Shown: positions 49,784 through 58,204, counted from the stretch's first letter. The stretch: DNA of 64,000 bases from Candidatus Acutalibacter stercorigallinarum (GCA_019112625.1 DXIW01000047.1:1-64000), one strand, 5' to 3'. The notes: generated from the letters alone by a model not told the origin. Translations and numbers: made by a program.

Positions 49784-50756
49784 TCTTCTGCACCTCCTCG
49801 TTTAAGAGATGGCAGGCGGCAAAGCGCCCGGGTCTGATCTCCCGGAATTCAGGGACTTCCTTCCGGCAGCGGTCGGTAGCCTTGGGGCACCGGGGGGCGA
49901 AGCGGCACCCCGGAGGGGGAGACGCCAGGGCCGGCGGGCGCCCGGGGATGCCGACTTTGGCGCTCTTGTCGCCCACGCGGGGCAGCGCGTTCACCAGCAT
50001 CTGGGTGTAGGGATGGATGGGGTCGTTGAAGATGTCCTCGGTGGGGCCCAGCTCAATCACGCTGCCGGAGTACATAATGGCCATCCGGTTGGTGATCTGG
50101 TAGTGCACACCCATGTCGTGGGACACGATGACCATGGTGTTCTTCAGCTGTTTCTGCAGCCGCATCAGCATCATCAGAATGCCCCGCTGCACCACCACGT
50201 CCAGGGCGGTGGTGGGCTCGTCGGCCAGCACCACACGGGGGCCCATAAAGGTGGCCAGGGCGATAATGACACGCTGCCGCATGCCGCCGGAGAGCTGGAA
50301 GGGGAAGGACTCCAGAATATCAGGAGAGAGGCTCAGCTCCTCCAGATACTTGGACACCCGGTCCAGGGTCTGTTTTTCTGTCTCGTTCTTCCGGTCCTCC
50401 TTGGGAATGGAGTCCAAGAACTGCTTCTTTAAGCGGACGATGGGGTTCAGCACGCTCTGGGCGGCCTGGGGCACATACGAGATGTTGTTCCACCAGGTCT
50501 TGCGGATCTCGCCCGACTCGAAGGAGAAGGGCTGCCCGTTTTTCTCGCCGCTGAGGATGACCTTGCCCTGGTCGATGACCAGAGGAAACTCCACAATGTC
50601 GTACAGGGTCTTCAGCAGGGTGGTCTTGCCGCAGCCAGACTCGCCGGCGATACCGAAGATCTCGTTGTCATAAATTTCGAAGTTCAGGTCGTTGATAACG
50701 TGGATATCCCCATCGATGGTCTTGTAAGAAGTGGACAGATGATCGATTTTTAGCAT
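49776..50756 (-). CDS. Opp/Dpp-type ABC transporter ATP-binding protein (OppD-like)
   Basis: A 326-residue ATPase with Walker A GESGCGKTT, signature LSGGMRQRVIIALA, Walker B VVLADEPTTALD and the H-loop IVSHDMGVH. The C-terminal cysteine set CRFAPRCPKATDRC...C is preceded by the PGRPPAL segment typical of OppD. It pairs with the OppF-like subunit to drive the two permeases. The start lies 5 nt after the OppC-like stop. Confidence 0.94.
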   Translation of the reverse strand: MLKIDHLSTSYKTIDGDIHVINDLNFEIYDNEIFGIAGESGCGKTTLLKTLYDIVEFPLVIDQGKVILSGEKNGQPFSFESGEIRKTWWNNISYVPQAAQSVLNPIVRLKKQFLDSIPKEDRKNETEKQTLDRVSKYLEELSLSPDILESFPFQLSGGMRQRVIIALATFMGPRVVLADEPTTALDVVVQRGILMMLMRLQKQLKNTMVIVSHDMGVHYQITNRMAIMYSGSVIELGPTEDIFNDPIHPYTQMLVNALPRVGDKSAKVGIPGRPPALASPPPGCRFAPRCPKATDRCRKEVPEFREIRPGRFAACHLLNEEVQKNG

Positions 50757-50761
50757 ATTCG

Positions 50762-51598
50762 TTACCTGCCTCTCTTCATGTTCAGATAGTCGTTATAGCC
50801 GGTGATCAGCATAAACAGGCCGATAAACAGGATCACCGTGGCTACGATGGGGGCGCCGATCCACAGGTACTGCTTGTTGAAGATGGCGTTGTAGTTTCTC
50901 GCCCACTGGATCATGTTGCCCAGGGACACCAGGTTGCCGGGGGACAGGCCCAGCACGGCCAGGCTGGACTCGCTGCCGATGGCGGACAGCACGGCGTTCA
51001 TAAAGTTGGACAGGGACCAGGTAAAGGCATAGGGCAGAATCTCGGTCACAACGATCTGCAGCGTGCCCTCACCAGAGAACTTGGCCACCTGGATGAAGTC
51101 CCGCTCCTTGATGGTCAGAGCCATAGAGCGGATCTGCCGGCTGGGCCAGGCCCAGGCGAACATGGCCAGCACCAGGGCCATCACGATGACCGTGGAAGAA
51201 CCCTTCATCAGGGAGGTCATCAAAATCAGGATGGGCAGCTGGGGGATGACCACGAAGGTGTCGGTGATGATCATCAGGATGCGGTCCAGCACGCCGCCGG
51301 CGAAACCGGCCAGCAGGCCCACCAGCACGCCTACCACCGTACCGATCAGGGCTACGATCAAGCCGATGAGCAGGGAGTTGTGGATGGCGTCAATCAGCAG
51401 CCATACCACGTCCTGGCCCATGGAGGTGGTGCCCAGCCAGTGCTCGGCCGAGGCCCCCAGCTTGGGCTCGTAGGTGTTGAAGGTAAAGGGGTTGATGTGG
51501 GGGATGTAGTACACCACAAAACCGATGATCACGAAGATGGCGGTAATGATCAACCCGGCCTTCAGCCGCAGGGAGGAAACTTTCCAAAACTTTTTCAT
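50762..51598 (-). CDS. Opp/Dpp-type ABC transporter permease (OppC-like)
   Basis: A 278-residue permease with six spans (one N-terminal, five in the BPD_transp domain). The cytoplasmic coupling helix EAA-like motif is seen as FIQVAKFSGEGTLQIVVTEILPYA. The N-terminal OppC extension runs VVYYIPHINPFTFNTYEPKLGASAEHWLGTTSMGQDV. The second ATG (complement of 51596-51598) has better spacing from AGGAGGAG than the one at 51604. Confidence 0.93.
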   Translation of the reverse strand: MKKFWKVSSLRLKAGLIITAIFVIIGFVVYYIPHINPFTFNTYEPKLGASAEHWLGTTSMGQDVVWLLIDAIHNSLLIGLIVALIGTVVGVLVGLLAGFAGGVLDRILMIITDTFVVIPQLPILILMTSLMKGSSTVIVMALVLAMFAWAWPSRQIRSMALTIKERDFIQVAKFSGEGTLQIVVTEILPYAFTWSLSNFMNAVLSAIGSESSLAVLGLSPGNLVSLGNMIQWARNYNAIFNKQYLWIGAPIVATVILFIGLFMLITGYNDYLNMKRGR

Positions 51599-51616
51599 AA
51601 TCATTCTCCTCCTCTA

Positions 51617-52615
51617 TCAGCCGTACCGGATCCGCGGGTCGATAAAGGGGTACACCAGGTCCACAATCAGGGTGGCGGTAGAGATGGCCACGATGGAAAT
51701 GGTGATACAGCCCAGAATCATGTTGTAGTCAGACTGCAGAATGGCGTTCTGCACCAGAGAGCCCACGCCGGGATACCCGAAGATGATCTCGGTCATGATG
51801 GAGCCGCCGAACACGCCGCCCAGGCTCATGGCCAAAGCCGTAATCTGGGTCAGGATGCAGTTGCGGAACACATAGCTCACGCCGATCTTCCCCTCAGAGA
51901 TGCCCCGGTACCGGGCAAACTGTACGAAGTCTTCGTCGGCGGTGGTGTTGGCCAGCGACTTCATGGAGATGATCTGCCAGCCCATGCCTACCAGCAGCAG
52001 GGACAGACCCGGCAAAATCGAAGCCTTCAGCAGCGACCCGATGAACTGCCACGTGGTGCCCAGGGTGTTCAGCGTGGTCTGGATGGGGAACCACCCCAGC
52101 GCGTAGGCGAACACGATCTGCAGAATCAACGCGATCAGGAAGTAGGGCACAGGGTAAATACAAATGGCGATGCTCTCCATAATCTTGGAGGAGCGGGCCT
52201 TGGGCCGGAAACCGGCGATCAGGCCCACAATGTTGCCGATGATCCACGCGATCAGCGTGGAGGTCAGCGACAGGCCCAGCGTGTAGGGCAGGTTCCGGCC
52301 GATGATGTTGTTCACGGGCTCGGGGTAGCTGCCCAGGGAGGGGCCGAAGTCAAAGTGGAGAAGCCCCTTCCACAGGAAGGAGAAATACTGCTCTACCAGA
52401 GAGCCCTCCAGGCCGAACTGGACACGCAGAGATCTGCGCAGCGCTTCCATTTCCTCGGGAGGCATGTTGCCAGAGCGGGACTGCATCTGGGCGATCATGT
52501 TCTCAACGGGATCGGAAGGGAACATGCGGGGGATGAAGAAGATGAACGTAACGCCGATCAAAATCGTCAACGCCCACGCAAGGACACGCTGCAAAAAGAA
52601 GGTTTTGAATTTCAC
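51617..52615 (-). CDS. Opp/Dpp-type ABC transporter permease (OppB-like)
   Basis: A 332-residue permease. The OppB hallmark N-terminus is seen as FLQRVLAWALTILIGVTFIFFIPRMFPSDP, followed by a periplasm-side domain (about 30-110) and five spans. The coupling motif is FVQFARYRGISEGKIGVSYVFRN. The start is GTG at the complement of 52613-52615 with AAGGAAG upstream. Separated from the binding-protein gene by 210 bp containing a stem-loop. Confidence 0.93.
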   Translation of the reverse strand: MKFKTFFLQRVLAWALTILIGVTFIFFIPRMFPSDPVENMIAQMQSRSGNMPPEEMEALRRSLRVQFGLEGSLVEQYFSFLWKGLLHFDFGPSLGSYPEPVNNIIGRNLPYTLGLSLTSTLIAWIIGNIVGLIAGFRPKARSSKIMESIAICIYPVPYFLIALILQIVFAYALGWFPIQTTLNTLGTTWQFIGSLLKASILPGLSLLLVGMGWQIISMKSLANTTADEDFVQFARYRGISEGKIGVSYVFRNCILTQITALAMSLGGVFGGSIMTEIIFGYPGVGSLVQNAILQSDYNMILGCITISIVAISTATLIVDLVYPFIDPRIRYG

Positions 52616-52716
52616 AGCTGCACTTCCTTACTGTAGTAAAGTATTCCGAGCAATAGACCCGCCGCATGCCGCGGCGAGAAGTGTTTGTGAAATACGGAAC
52701 CCATAATTTGATATAA

Positions 52717-52766
52717 GGAAAGAGGCGCGGTCTAATACAGTACACTTAGGCGCGCGCCTCTCTTCC
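52717..52766 (-). promoter_or_regulatory. Intercistronic stem-loop between binding-protein and permease genes
   Basis: GAGGCGCG (52722-52729) pairs with CGCGCCTC (52753-52760), extended by GGAA/TTCC across a small internal loop. There is no long T-run, so it more likely stabilises the upstream message or limits read-through, giving more binding protein than permease, as is common in Opp-type operons. Confidence 0.5.
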
Positions 52767-52825
52767 TTCTTTCCTATCAAATCATGTTAGGCTGAAGTAT
52801 GATTCAAGACAACGCTACAACGCTT

Positions 52826-54871
52826 TTACTCCATCACAGGGGTGATGTTGGGCAGCATGTACTTGAAGCAGCTCCACCACCACCAGGGACCATTGTAGGG
52901 ATTCTCAGAATCGGGATAGCCCTCCCAGTAGGTGCAGTTGGTGGGAACGAACTTGGTGCCGCTGGTCACGTTGATGTAGGGCATATCGGTAACAGCGGTC
53001 TGCAGCAGGTCAACAGTCACGTCGTAAGCCTCTTCGCTCTCGGGGTCCAGGTTGGCCAGCTTGTGCAGGTCGTCAGAAGCCTGCTGGTTGTCCCAGCGGC
53101 AGCCCTGGCCAGAACCCTTTTCGCCCAAGGGTTTGATCAGCTGATTGTCAAAGCCGGACAGAGCGGAGTACAGGTCGGTGGTGATACCGCCGGACGGCCA
53201 GTAACCAGCGATGTACCAGTTGCCGGTGCCGCCGTCAGCGTCCCAAACAGCCTGGCTCTTGGTGGTCAGGTTGCCCATGATGCCGAAGGACTGCCACTGG
53301 TTGTAGGCCATCTGGATGGTACGGCCAGCCTGCTGCTCGGTGTCAGCCAGGTAAACGATTTCGGGGGTGAACAGCTCGCCGTTGAAGTACCAGCCGTCGT
53401 CCTTCTTCTCCAGGCCGGCCTTCTCCAGCAGCTTGGTGGCAGCCTCGGTGTCATGCTTCCACCAGCCAGCGCCGAACATGTCGATCTTCTCCTCGTCGCT
53501 CAGGTCAGACAGGCCAACCTTCTCGGCGATCCGGGAAGCAACAGTGTTGTCATAGGGCTTGAAGGTGGTGCCGTCGCCCAGGTCCAGCTCGAAGTCCAGC
53601 AGCCAGTCCTCCATGGGGATGACGTACTTGTCGGTCAGGTACTCGGTGTGGTTCAGCAGCGGGATGGGAGCCGCACGGCCGGCGCCCTGGAAGATGCCCA
53701 TGGTCAGCTCGTCGTAATTCAGGGCGAGGGTCATGCCCCAGCGGAAGTCGGCGTTGTTGTAGGGCTCGCCCTGGCCGTGGGAGAACACGATGGACTTGGC
53801 GCCCGGGTCATCCAGGTAGGCGTAGGGGAACTCAGGCCACCAGCACTTTACGTTGGGGTTGGTCTCGTTCATGGCCTCGAACTCTTCCATGGTCACTTCA
53901 CAGAGTACGTCAAACTCGTTGGTGGTCATCAGCATCTGCTTGGTGGAGGAGTCGCCCGCCACGCGGAACCATACGTACTTGGCAGGAGCCTGGTCCTCGG
54001 TAAAGCCGTAGTAATCGGAACCGACAACGCCCAGGGTGGACTGCCACCAGTCCTCACGCAGCTGGTACAGAATCCATTCGCCGTTGGGGTCGTAGGCGCT
54101 CACAGTGTAGGGGCCGGCCACAACGGGGTTCTCATCCTTGTAGGTGGTCACATCGTCCAGGGTGGAGTAGATGTGCTCGGGAACGATACGGTAGTCGCAG
54201 CCCCACACGGAGATGCCGTAACGCATGGTCAGGCGGGGGAAGGACTCGGTCATGTTGAACTGTACGGTGTAGTCGTCCACCTTCTCAACAGACTCAATGT
54301 AGAGGTTGGTAGCGGCGGAAGCGCCGATGCCCTCGTTCTCCTTGATCATGTTGAAGGTGAATACCACGTCGTCGGCGTTCAGGTCCTCACCGTCGGACCA
54401 CTTGATGCCCTCGCGGATCTTCACGGTCCACTGGGTGTAGTCCTCGTTGGGGGTGCCCATGTCGGCGGCAACTTCAGGGAACTGCTCGCCCTTGACAGAG
54501 TCCATCTCCCACATGTGTGCGCTCATCAGCTGGTGAATGCCCATGCCCATGGTAGTGCCCATCATGTAGCTGTTGAACTGTCCGGGGGTGTCCGTGGGAG
54601 TCTGAGTTTCAACAATCAGAGTCTCCGCACGGGGGGTGTTCACCTGAGTCATGGCGTCGCCAGCTTTGGGAGTGCCTCCCTCAGTAGTCTCGCTGGTCGC
54701 GGGCTCAGAGGTCTCCGTGTCGGAGGTCTCGTCGCCAGTATCAGCGGGAGTGCTGGTGCTGGTGTCGCCGCCGCTTGCTGTGCTGCTGGTCTCGTTGCCA
54801 CCGCAGCCGCTAAGGGCGAAGGTGAGCAGCATAGCCAGAGCCAGAAGCAGGGCTAGTGTTCTTTTTCTCAT
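52826..54871 (-). CDS. Family 5 extracellular solute-binding lipoprotein, probable oligosaccharide type
   Basis: A 681-residue substrate-binding lipoprotein. The signal peptide ends in the lipobox LSGC, followed by a Ser/Thr/Glu-rich linker (about 25-75) and an SBP-family-5 domain. The ATG at the complement of 54869-54871 is fixed by AGGAGGAAC. It is longer than most peptide binders. Near the C-terminus it has TYWEGYPDSENPY followed by a Trp-rich stretch, resembling the W/Y-P-x-x-x-NPY segment I recall from family-5 proteins that bind sugars in Thermotoga and relatives. That recollection, and the kinase and glycosidase neighbours, suggest an oligosaccharide ligand; peptide is the alternative. 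Confidence 0.88.
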   Translation of the reverse strand: MRKRTLALLLALAMLLTFALSGCGGNETSSTASGGDTSTSTPADTGDETSDTETSEPATSETTEGGTPKAGDAMTQVNTPRAETLIVETQTPTDTPGQFNSYMMGTTMGMGIHQLMSAHMWEMDSVKGEQFPEVAADMGTPNEDYTQWTVKIREGIKWSDGEDLNADDVVFTFNMIKENEGIGASAATNLYIESVEKVDDYTVQFNMTESFPRLTMRYGISVWGCDYRIVPEHIYSTLDDVTTYKDENPVVAGPYTVSAYDPNGEWILYQLREDWWQSTLGVVGSDYYGFTEDQAPAKYVWFRVAGDSSTKQMLMTTNEFDVLCEVTMEEFEAMNETNPNVKCWWPEFPYAYLDDPGAKSIVFSHGQGEPYNNADFRWGMTLALNYDELTMGIFQGAGRAAPIPLLNHTEYLTDKYVIPMEDWLLDFELDLGDGTTFKPYDNTVASRIAEKVGLSDLSDEEKIDMFGAGWWKHDTEAATKLLEKAGLEKKDDGWYFNGELFTPEIVYLADTEQQAGRTIQMAYNQWQSFGIMGNLTTKSQAVWDADGGTGNWYIAGYWPSGGITTDLYSALSGFDNQLIKPLGEKGSGQGCRWDNQQASDDLHKLANLDPESEEAYDVTVDLLQTAVTDMPYINVTSGTKFVPTNCTYWEGYPDSENPYNGPWWWWSCFKYMLPNITPVME

Positions 54872-55167
54872 AGCTTTGTTCCTCCTTGTCTCCTCGAAAG
54901 GATTGGTGGATGAGGTCCACCATAAAGATTTGAAATATTTTAGCGCGAAAGACCCGCCGCCCCAGCCGTCCCTTCTGTCGGGACCGGGTGATGGGGACCT
55001 GTCGGTTTGCACAAATCAGGTCCGCCGCCTCCCTCCCGGAGAGGGGGCCGGCCGAAGCCTTGGTTCCTCCGCATATTTCACAGGGTTTTTTTCACAAGGT
55101 ATGGCGATTTACCAGAGTGAAGTGACAGAACTGCCGAAAAAGCTCGCCAAAAGTGCCTTATATTTAT
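54872..55167 (-). promoter_or_regulatory. Long untranslated leader of the ABC operon
   Basis: About 296 nt separate the predicted transcription start from the ATG. On the minus strand it contains a GGACCTG...CAGGTCC hairpin (about 55021-54993) and a GC-rich CCGGCCCCCTCTCCGGGAGGG stem-forming stretch cut into by T-rich segments. It does not match a riboswitch class I can recognise; cis-regulation is possible. Confidence 0.4.
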
Positions 55168-55173
55168 GCTGTA

Positions 55174-55202
55174 ATTATAGCGCTTTCTGGGCAAAGTGTC
55201 AA
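55174..55202 (-). promoter_or_regulatory. Consensus promoter of the ABC transporter operon
   Basis: Minus-strand TTGACA (55202-55197), exactly 17 nt, TATAAT (55179-55174): a perfect sigma-A promoter. Confidence 0.9.
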
Positions 55203-55224
55203 CTATTTGTTTCGAAATTGTGTA

Positions 55225-55460
55225 CGCCTCCCCCGCCGGGCCAAAACCGGGCCAAACAGGGCCAAAACCGGGCTTTTTTGGGCATTTTCCGGGCTTTTTT
55301 GGGTCCTTTCCGGGCCGGAAGTGTTACAATATTGTCATCTTTTTGGCACAAATTTTTTTGTCGATTCTGCCCGACCCCCCCAAAAAGAAGGGCCCGCCCC
55401 TTCCCGGGCAGGCCCAACTTTGGCGATCTTGGCTGTATTGTGGGTTCGGCTTCTGTGGCT
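55225..55460. other. Non-coding stretch with short GGGCC / AAAACC repeats
   Basis: No gene. 55232-55320 contains repeated CGGGCCAAAACCGGGCC and GGGCTTTTTTGGGC-type units, forming mutually complementary hairpins with T-runs on the plus strand and A-runs on the minus. It may act as a bidirectional terminator behind the GH4 gene. A GGGCCCGCCCCTTCCCGGGC segment follows at about 55391. Confidence 0.4.
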
Positions 55461-55792
55461 TTTCGCCAATCCCGGCCGGTTGATTCCGCGCCCCCGCCGC
55501 TGTCCGAGTTTGGTCACCTTGGCCAAACTCGGACAGCGGTTTCTGTGCGCTTTCCCCAGCCGCGACCGGCCTCGCCGCCCCACTTTTGGCTATTTTAGTT
55601 ATATTTTGGCAGCCAATCCCGGGCGGTTTCGCCAATCCCGGCCGGCGGCTCCAGCGCCCTCGGCCCCGCCCGGGTTTGGTCACCCTGGCCAAATTCAGCC
55701 GCCGGTTTCTATGCGCTTTCCCCAGCTGTGACCGGCCTCGCCGCCCCACTTTTGGCTATTTTAGTTATATTTCGGCAGCCAATCCCCGTGCG
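55461..55792. repeat. 166-bp tandem duplication, two copies, reaching into the GH4 gene
   Basis: Units 55461-55626 and 55627-55792 align at a constant offset of 166 bp at many anchor points (TTTCGCCAATCCCGGCCGG, GGTCACC, CTTTCCCCAGC, CACTTTTGGCTATTTTAG). Copy 2 ends inside the coding sequence of the GH4 gene, so copy 1 contains a second version of its last codons and stop. Copy 1 also holds the hairpin GTCCGAGTTTGG/CCAAACTCGGAC (55502-55535), which is degenerate in copy 2. Confidence 0.85.
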
Positions 55793-57083
55793 CCTCGATC
55801 AAATCGTCCACCATCTTCACAATGGTGTCGATGTCCAGCTCGCTGCCCGTGTGGGGGTCCAGCATCGCCGCCTGGTAGATGTGCTCCTTTTTCCGGGTCA
55901 CCGCGGCCTCAATGGTCAGCAGCTGCACGTTGATGTTGGTCATGTTCATAGCGGCGCACTGCACCGGCAGCCGGCCCACCCGGGTGGGGTGCACCCCCAT
56001 CCCGTCGATGAGGCAGGGCACCTCCACGCAGGCGTCCACGGGCAGATTCTCGATGAGATGGCCGGTATTCAGCACGTTTCCGCCGATTTTATAGGGGTTC
56101 CCGGTCACCACCGCCTCCATGATGTGGGAGGCGTACTCGTTGGACCGCTCGTGGGTGATGCTGCCCTTCTGCCGCAGCTCGTCCCGCTCCTTGGCCCAAC
56201 CCGCGATCTGGTTCACGCACCGCCGGGGGTACTCGTCCAGGGGGATGTTGAACCGGTCGATAAGCTCCGGGTATTTCGACTTGATGTAGTACATGTTGTA
56301 CTCGGCGTTGTGCTCGCTGGACTCGGTGCAGTAGTAGCCAAACTTGTCAATGTAGTCGAAGCGCACCATGTCGTTGTGCTTCTCCGCGGCGTTCTTCTCC
56401 TTGGCCCGCCGGCGCACCTCGGGGTAAAGGTCGTTGCCTTCCCTGTCGTAGAGCTCCAGCAGCCACCCCATGTGGTTAATGCCCGCGATCAGCTCTTTCC
56501 GGCCCTCCAGCTTGTCCTCCATCCCCAGGGACTTTAAGAGGTTCTCCGAGCACACCTGCACGCTGTGGCACAGGCCCACGGTCTTTACGTTGGTGTACCG
56601 CAGCATGTACCCGGTGAGCATGGCCATGGGGTTGGTGTAATTCAGGAACAAGGCGTCGGGGCACACCTCCTCCATATCCCGGGCGAAGTCGTCCATCACC
56701 GGGATGGTGCGCAGGGCCCGCATAATGCCCCCGATGCCCAGGGTGTCGGCGATGGTCTGGCGCAGGCCGTACTTTTTGGGCACCTCAAAGTCGATGATGG
56801 TGCAGGGGTCGTACAGCCCCACCTGGATGGCGTTCACCACGAAATCCGCCCCCCGCAGGGCGTCCTTCCGGTTCTCCACCCCCAGGTAGGTGGTGATTTT
56901 GGCGTGGCTCCCCATGGTCTGGTTCATGGCGCCGATGATCTCCGCGCTCTCCGCCAGCCGGGTGCCGTCAATGTCGTACAGGGCGAATTCCGCCTCCCGC
57001 AGTACCGGGCTGCACAGGCAGTCCCCCAGCACGTTCCGGGCAAAGACGGTGCTGCCCGCCCCCATAAAAGTGATCTTTTTCAT
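55761..57083 (-). CDS. Glycoside hydrolase family 4, alpha-galactosidase-like
   Basis: A 440-residue NAD- and Mn-dependent glycosidase. The Rossmann motif GAGSTVFARNVLGD is at the N-terminus; LNYTNPMAM and the metal-binding GLCHSVQ follow. The CHS form of that motif and TLGIGGIMRALRTIP fit the alpha-galactosidase/alpha-glucuronidase branch better than the 6-phospho-glycosidases. The ATG at the complement of 57081-57083 follows GGAAAGGAAC. Divergent from a LysR regulator that may control it. It lies behind, and on the same strand as, the ABC operon but has its own promoter. Confidence 0.9.
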   Translation of the reverse strand: MKKITFMGAGSTVFARNVLGDCLCSPVLREAEFALYDIDGTRLAESAEIIGAMNQTMGSHAKITTYLGVENRKDALRGADFVVNAIQVGLYDPCTIIDFEVPKKYGLRQTIADTLGIGGIMRALRTIPVMDDFARDMEEVCPDALFLNYTNPMAMLTGYMLRYTNVKTVGLCHSVQVCSENLLKSLGMEDKLEGRKELIAGINHMGWLLELYDREGNDLYPEVRRRAKEKNAAEKHNDMVRFDYIDKFGYYCTESSEHNAEYNMYYIKSKYPELIDRFNIPLDEYPRRCVNQIAGWAKERDELRQKGSITHERSNEYASHIMEAVVTGNPYKIGGNVLNTGHLIENLPVDACVEVPCLIDGMGVHPTRVGRLPVQCAAMNMTNINVQLLTIEAAVTRKKEHIYQAAMLDPHTGSELDIDTIVKMVDDLIEAHGDWLPKYN

Positions 57084-57138
57084 AAGAGTATGTTCCTTTC
57101 CGCGTCGGCGGCCTGGAAGCAGCCGCCCTGCTACCCCC

Positions 57139-57166
57139 ATTATACCGGACTGGCGCCAGATTACAA
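57139..57166 (-). promoter_or_regulatory. Promoter of the GH4 gene with a palindrome in its spacer
   Basis: Minus-strand TTGTAA (57166-57161), 16 nt, TATAAT (57144-57139). The spacer holds the perfect palindrome CTGGCGCCAG (57150-57159), a candidate operator. Confidence 0.65.
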
Positions 57167-57183
57167 CACGGGAATACTGCACA

Positions 57184-57200
57184 AAATCCCGCCGGGATTT
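57184..57200. promoter_or_regulatory. AAATCCCGCCGGGATTT-type inverted repeat between GH4 and LysR genes
   Basis: Near-perfect inverted repeat lying just upstream of the LysR -35 box. It could be a LysR site, or a short member of the AAATCCC/GGGATTT hairpin family seen in the intergenic blocks. Confidence 0.35.
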
Positions 57201-57213
57201 CCGGCGCTCCCCC

Positions 57214-57242
57214 TTGACAGGCCGCTCCTTTCCCGATATCCT
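57214..57242 (+). promoter_or_regulatory. Promoter of the LysR regulator gene
   Basis: TTGACA (57214-57219), 17 nt, TATCCT (57237-57242), 32 nt before the ATG. Confidence 0.55.
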
Positions 57243-57273
57243 ATACTATAATAATAGGAAGGGGGCGACGGCC

Positions 57274-58164
57274 ATGGAACTGCGGCTGCTCCGCTACTTT
57301 TTGGCGGTGGCCCGGGAGGGGAACATCACCCGGGCAGCCGAGGACCTGCACATCACCCAGCCCACCCTCAGCCGGCAGCTGGCCCAGCTGGAGGAGGAGC
57401 TGGGCTGTACCCTGTTCCGCCGGGGTGGGCGGAAGCTGGAGCTCACCCAGGAGGGCATGCTCCTGCGCCGCCGGGCCGAGGAGATGCTCCAGCTGGAGGA
57501 GCGCATCCAGCGGGAGCTGACCGGCACGGCGCGGGAGCTCAGCGGGGTGGTGGCCATCGGCAGCGGGGAGTCCGCCGCGGCCAGGTTCTTGCCCATCCTC
57601 ATCCAGAGCTTCCACGGGGAGCACCCCCTGGTGCGGTACCAGCTGGTCACCGGCAACGCCGACCAGATTATGGAGCAGATGGACTTGGGCCTCATCGACA
57701 TGGCCCTGCTCATGGAGCCGGTGGACCTGGAGAAGTACCAGTACCTCGCCCTGCCCCAGGCGGACCACTGGGGGGTGCTGATGCCCGCCGGGGACCCCTT
57801 GGCCCAGAAGGAAGCTGTCTCGCCCCGGGACCTGGCGGGCCGGCCGGTGATGGTGAGCTACCGCCCCTCGGTGGAGCAGCAGCTGGCCACCCTGCTGGGG
57901 GAGGACTTCCAGCGCATGGAGATCCTCTCCACCCACAACCTCATCCGCAACACCGCCCTGCTGGTGGAGCAGGGCCTGGGCTACGCCATCACTCTCCAGG
58001 GGGCGGTGGAGATCTACGACGACCGGCGGGTGTGCTTCCGGCCCTTCCGCCCGGAGCTGCCCTGCCGGGCGGTGCTGGCCTGGAAGGAGCACCAGGTCCA
58101 GTCCCCGGCGGCGGCGGGGCTGCTGGCCTACGCGAAAATGCTTTTGGGGTATGGGGATGGATAA
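57274..58164 (+). CDS. LysR-family transcriptional regulator
   Basis: A 296-residue regulator. The winged helix-turn-helix is at residues 1-60 (LRYFLAVAREGNITRAAEDLHITQPTLSRQLAQLEEELG), then a linker helix and a periplasmic-binding-protein-like effector domain (about 90-290). AGGAAGGGGG precedes the ATG at 57274. Divergent from the GH4 gene with a 190-bp shared control region, so it probably regulates that gene in response to a related metabolite. A terminator follows before the MATE gene. Confidence 0.92.
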   Translation: MELRLLRYFLAVAREGNITRAAEDLHITQPTLSRQLAQLEEELGCTLFRRGGRKLELTQEGMLLRRRAEEMLQLEERIQRELTGTARELSGVVAIGSGESAAARFLPILIQSFHGEHPLVRYQLVTGNADQIMEQMDLGLIDMALLMEPVDLEKYQYLALPQADHWGVLMPAGDPLAQKEAVSPRDLAGRPVMVSYRPSVEQQLATLLGEDFQRMEILSTHNLIRNTALLVEQGLGYAITLQGAVEIYDDRRVCFRPFRPELPCRAVLAWKEHQVQSPAAAGLLAYAKMLLGYGDG

Positions 58165-58204
58165 AAAATAGGTATTGGACATTTTCCGCTGTTCCGGGTA
58201 AGAT

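Noticed and set aside
52799-54856. Long plus-strand frame opposite the solute-binding protein gene
   Set aside because: Shadow frame in the reverse complement of a clear lipoprotein gene; no ribosome-binding site or domain.
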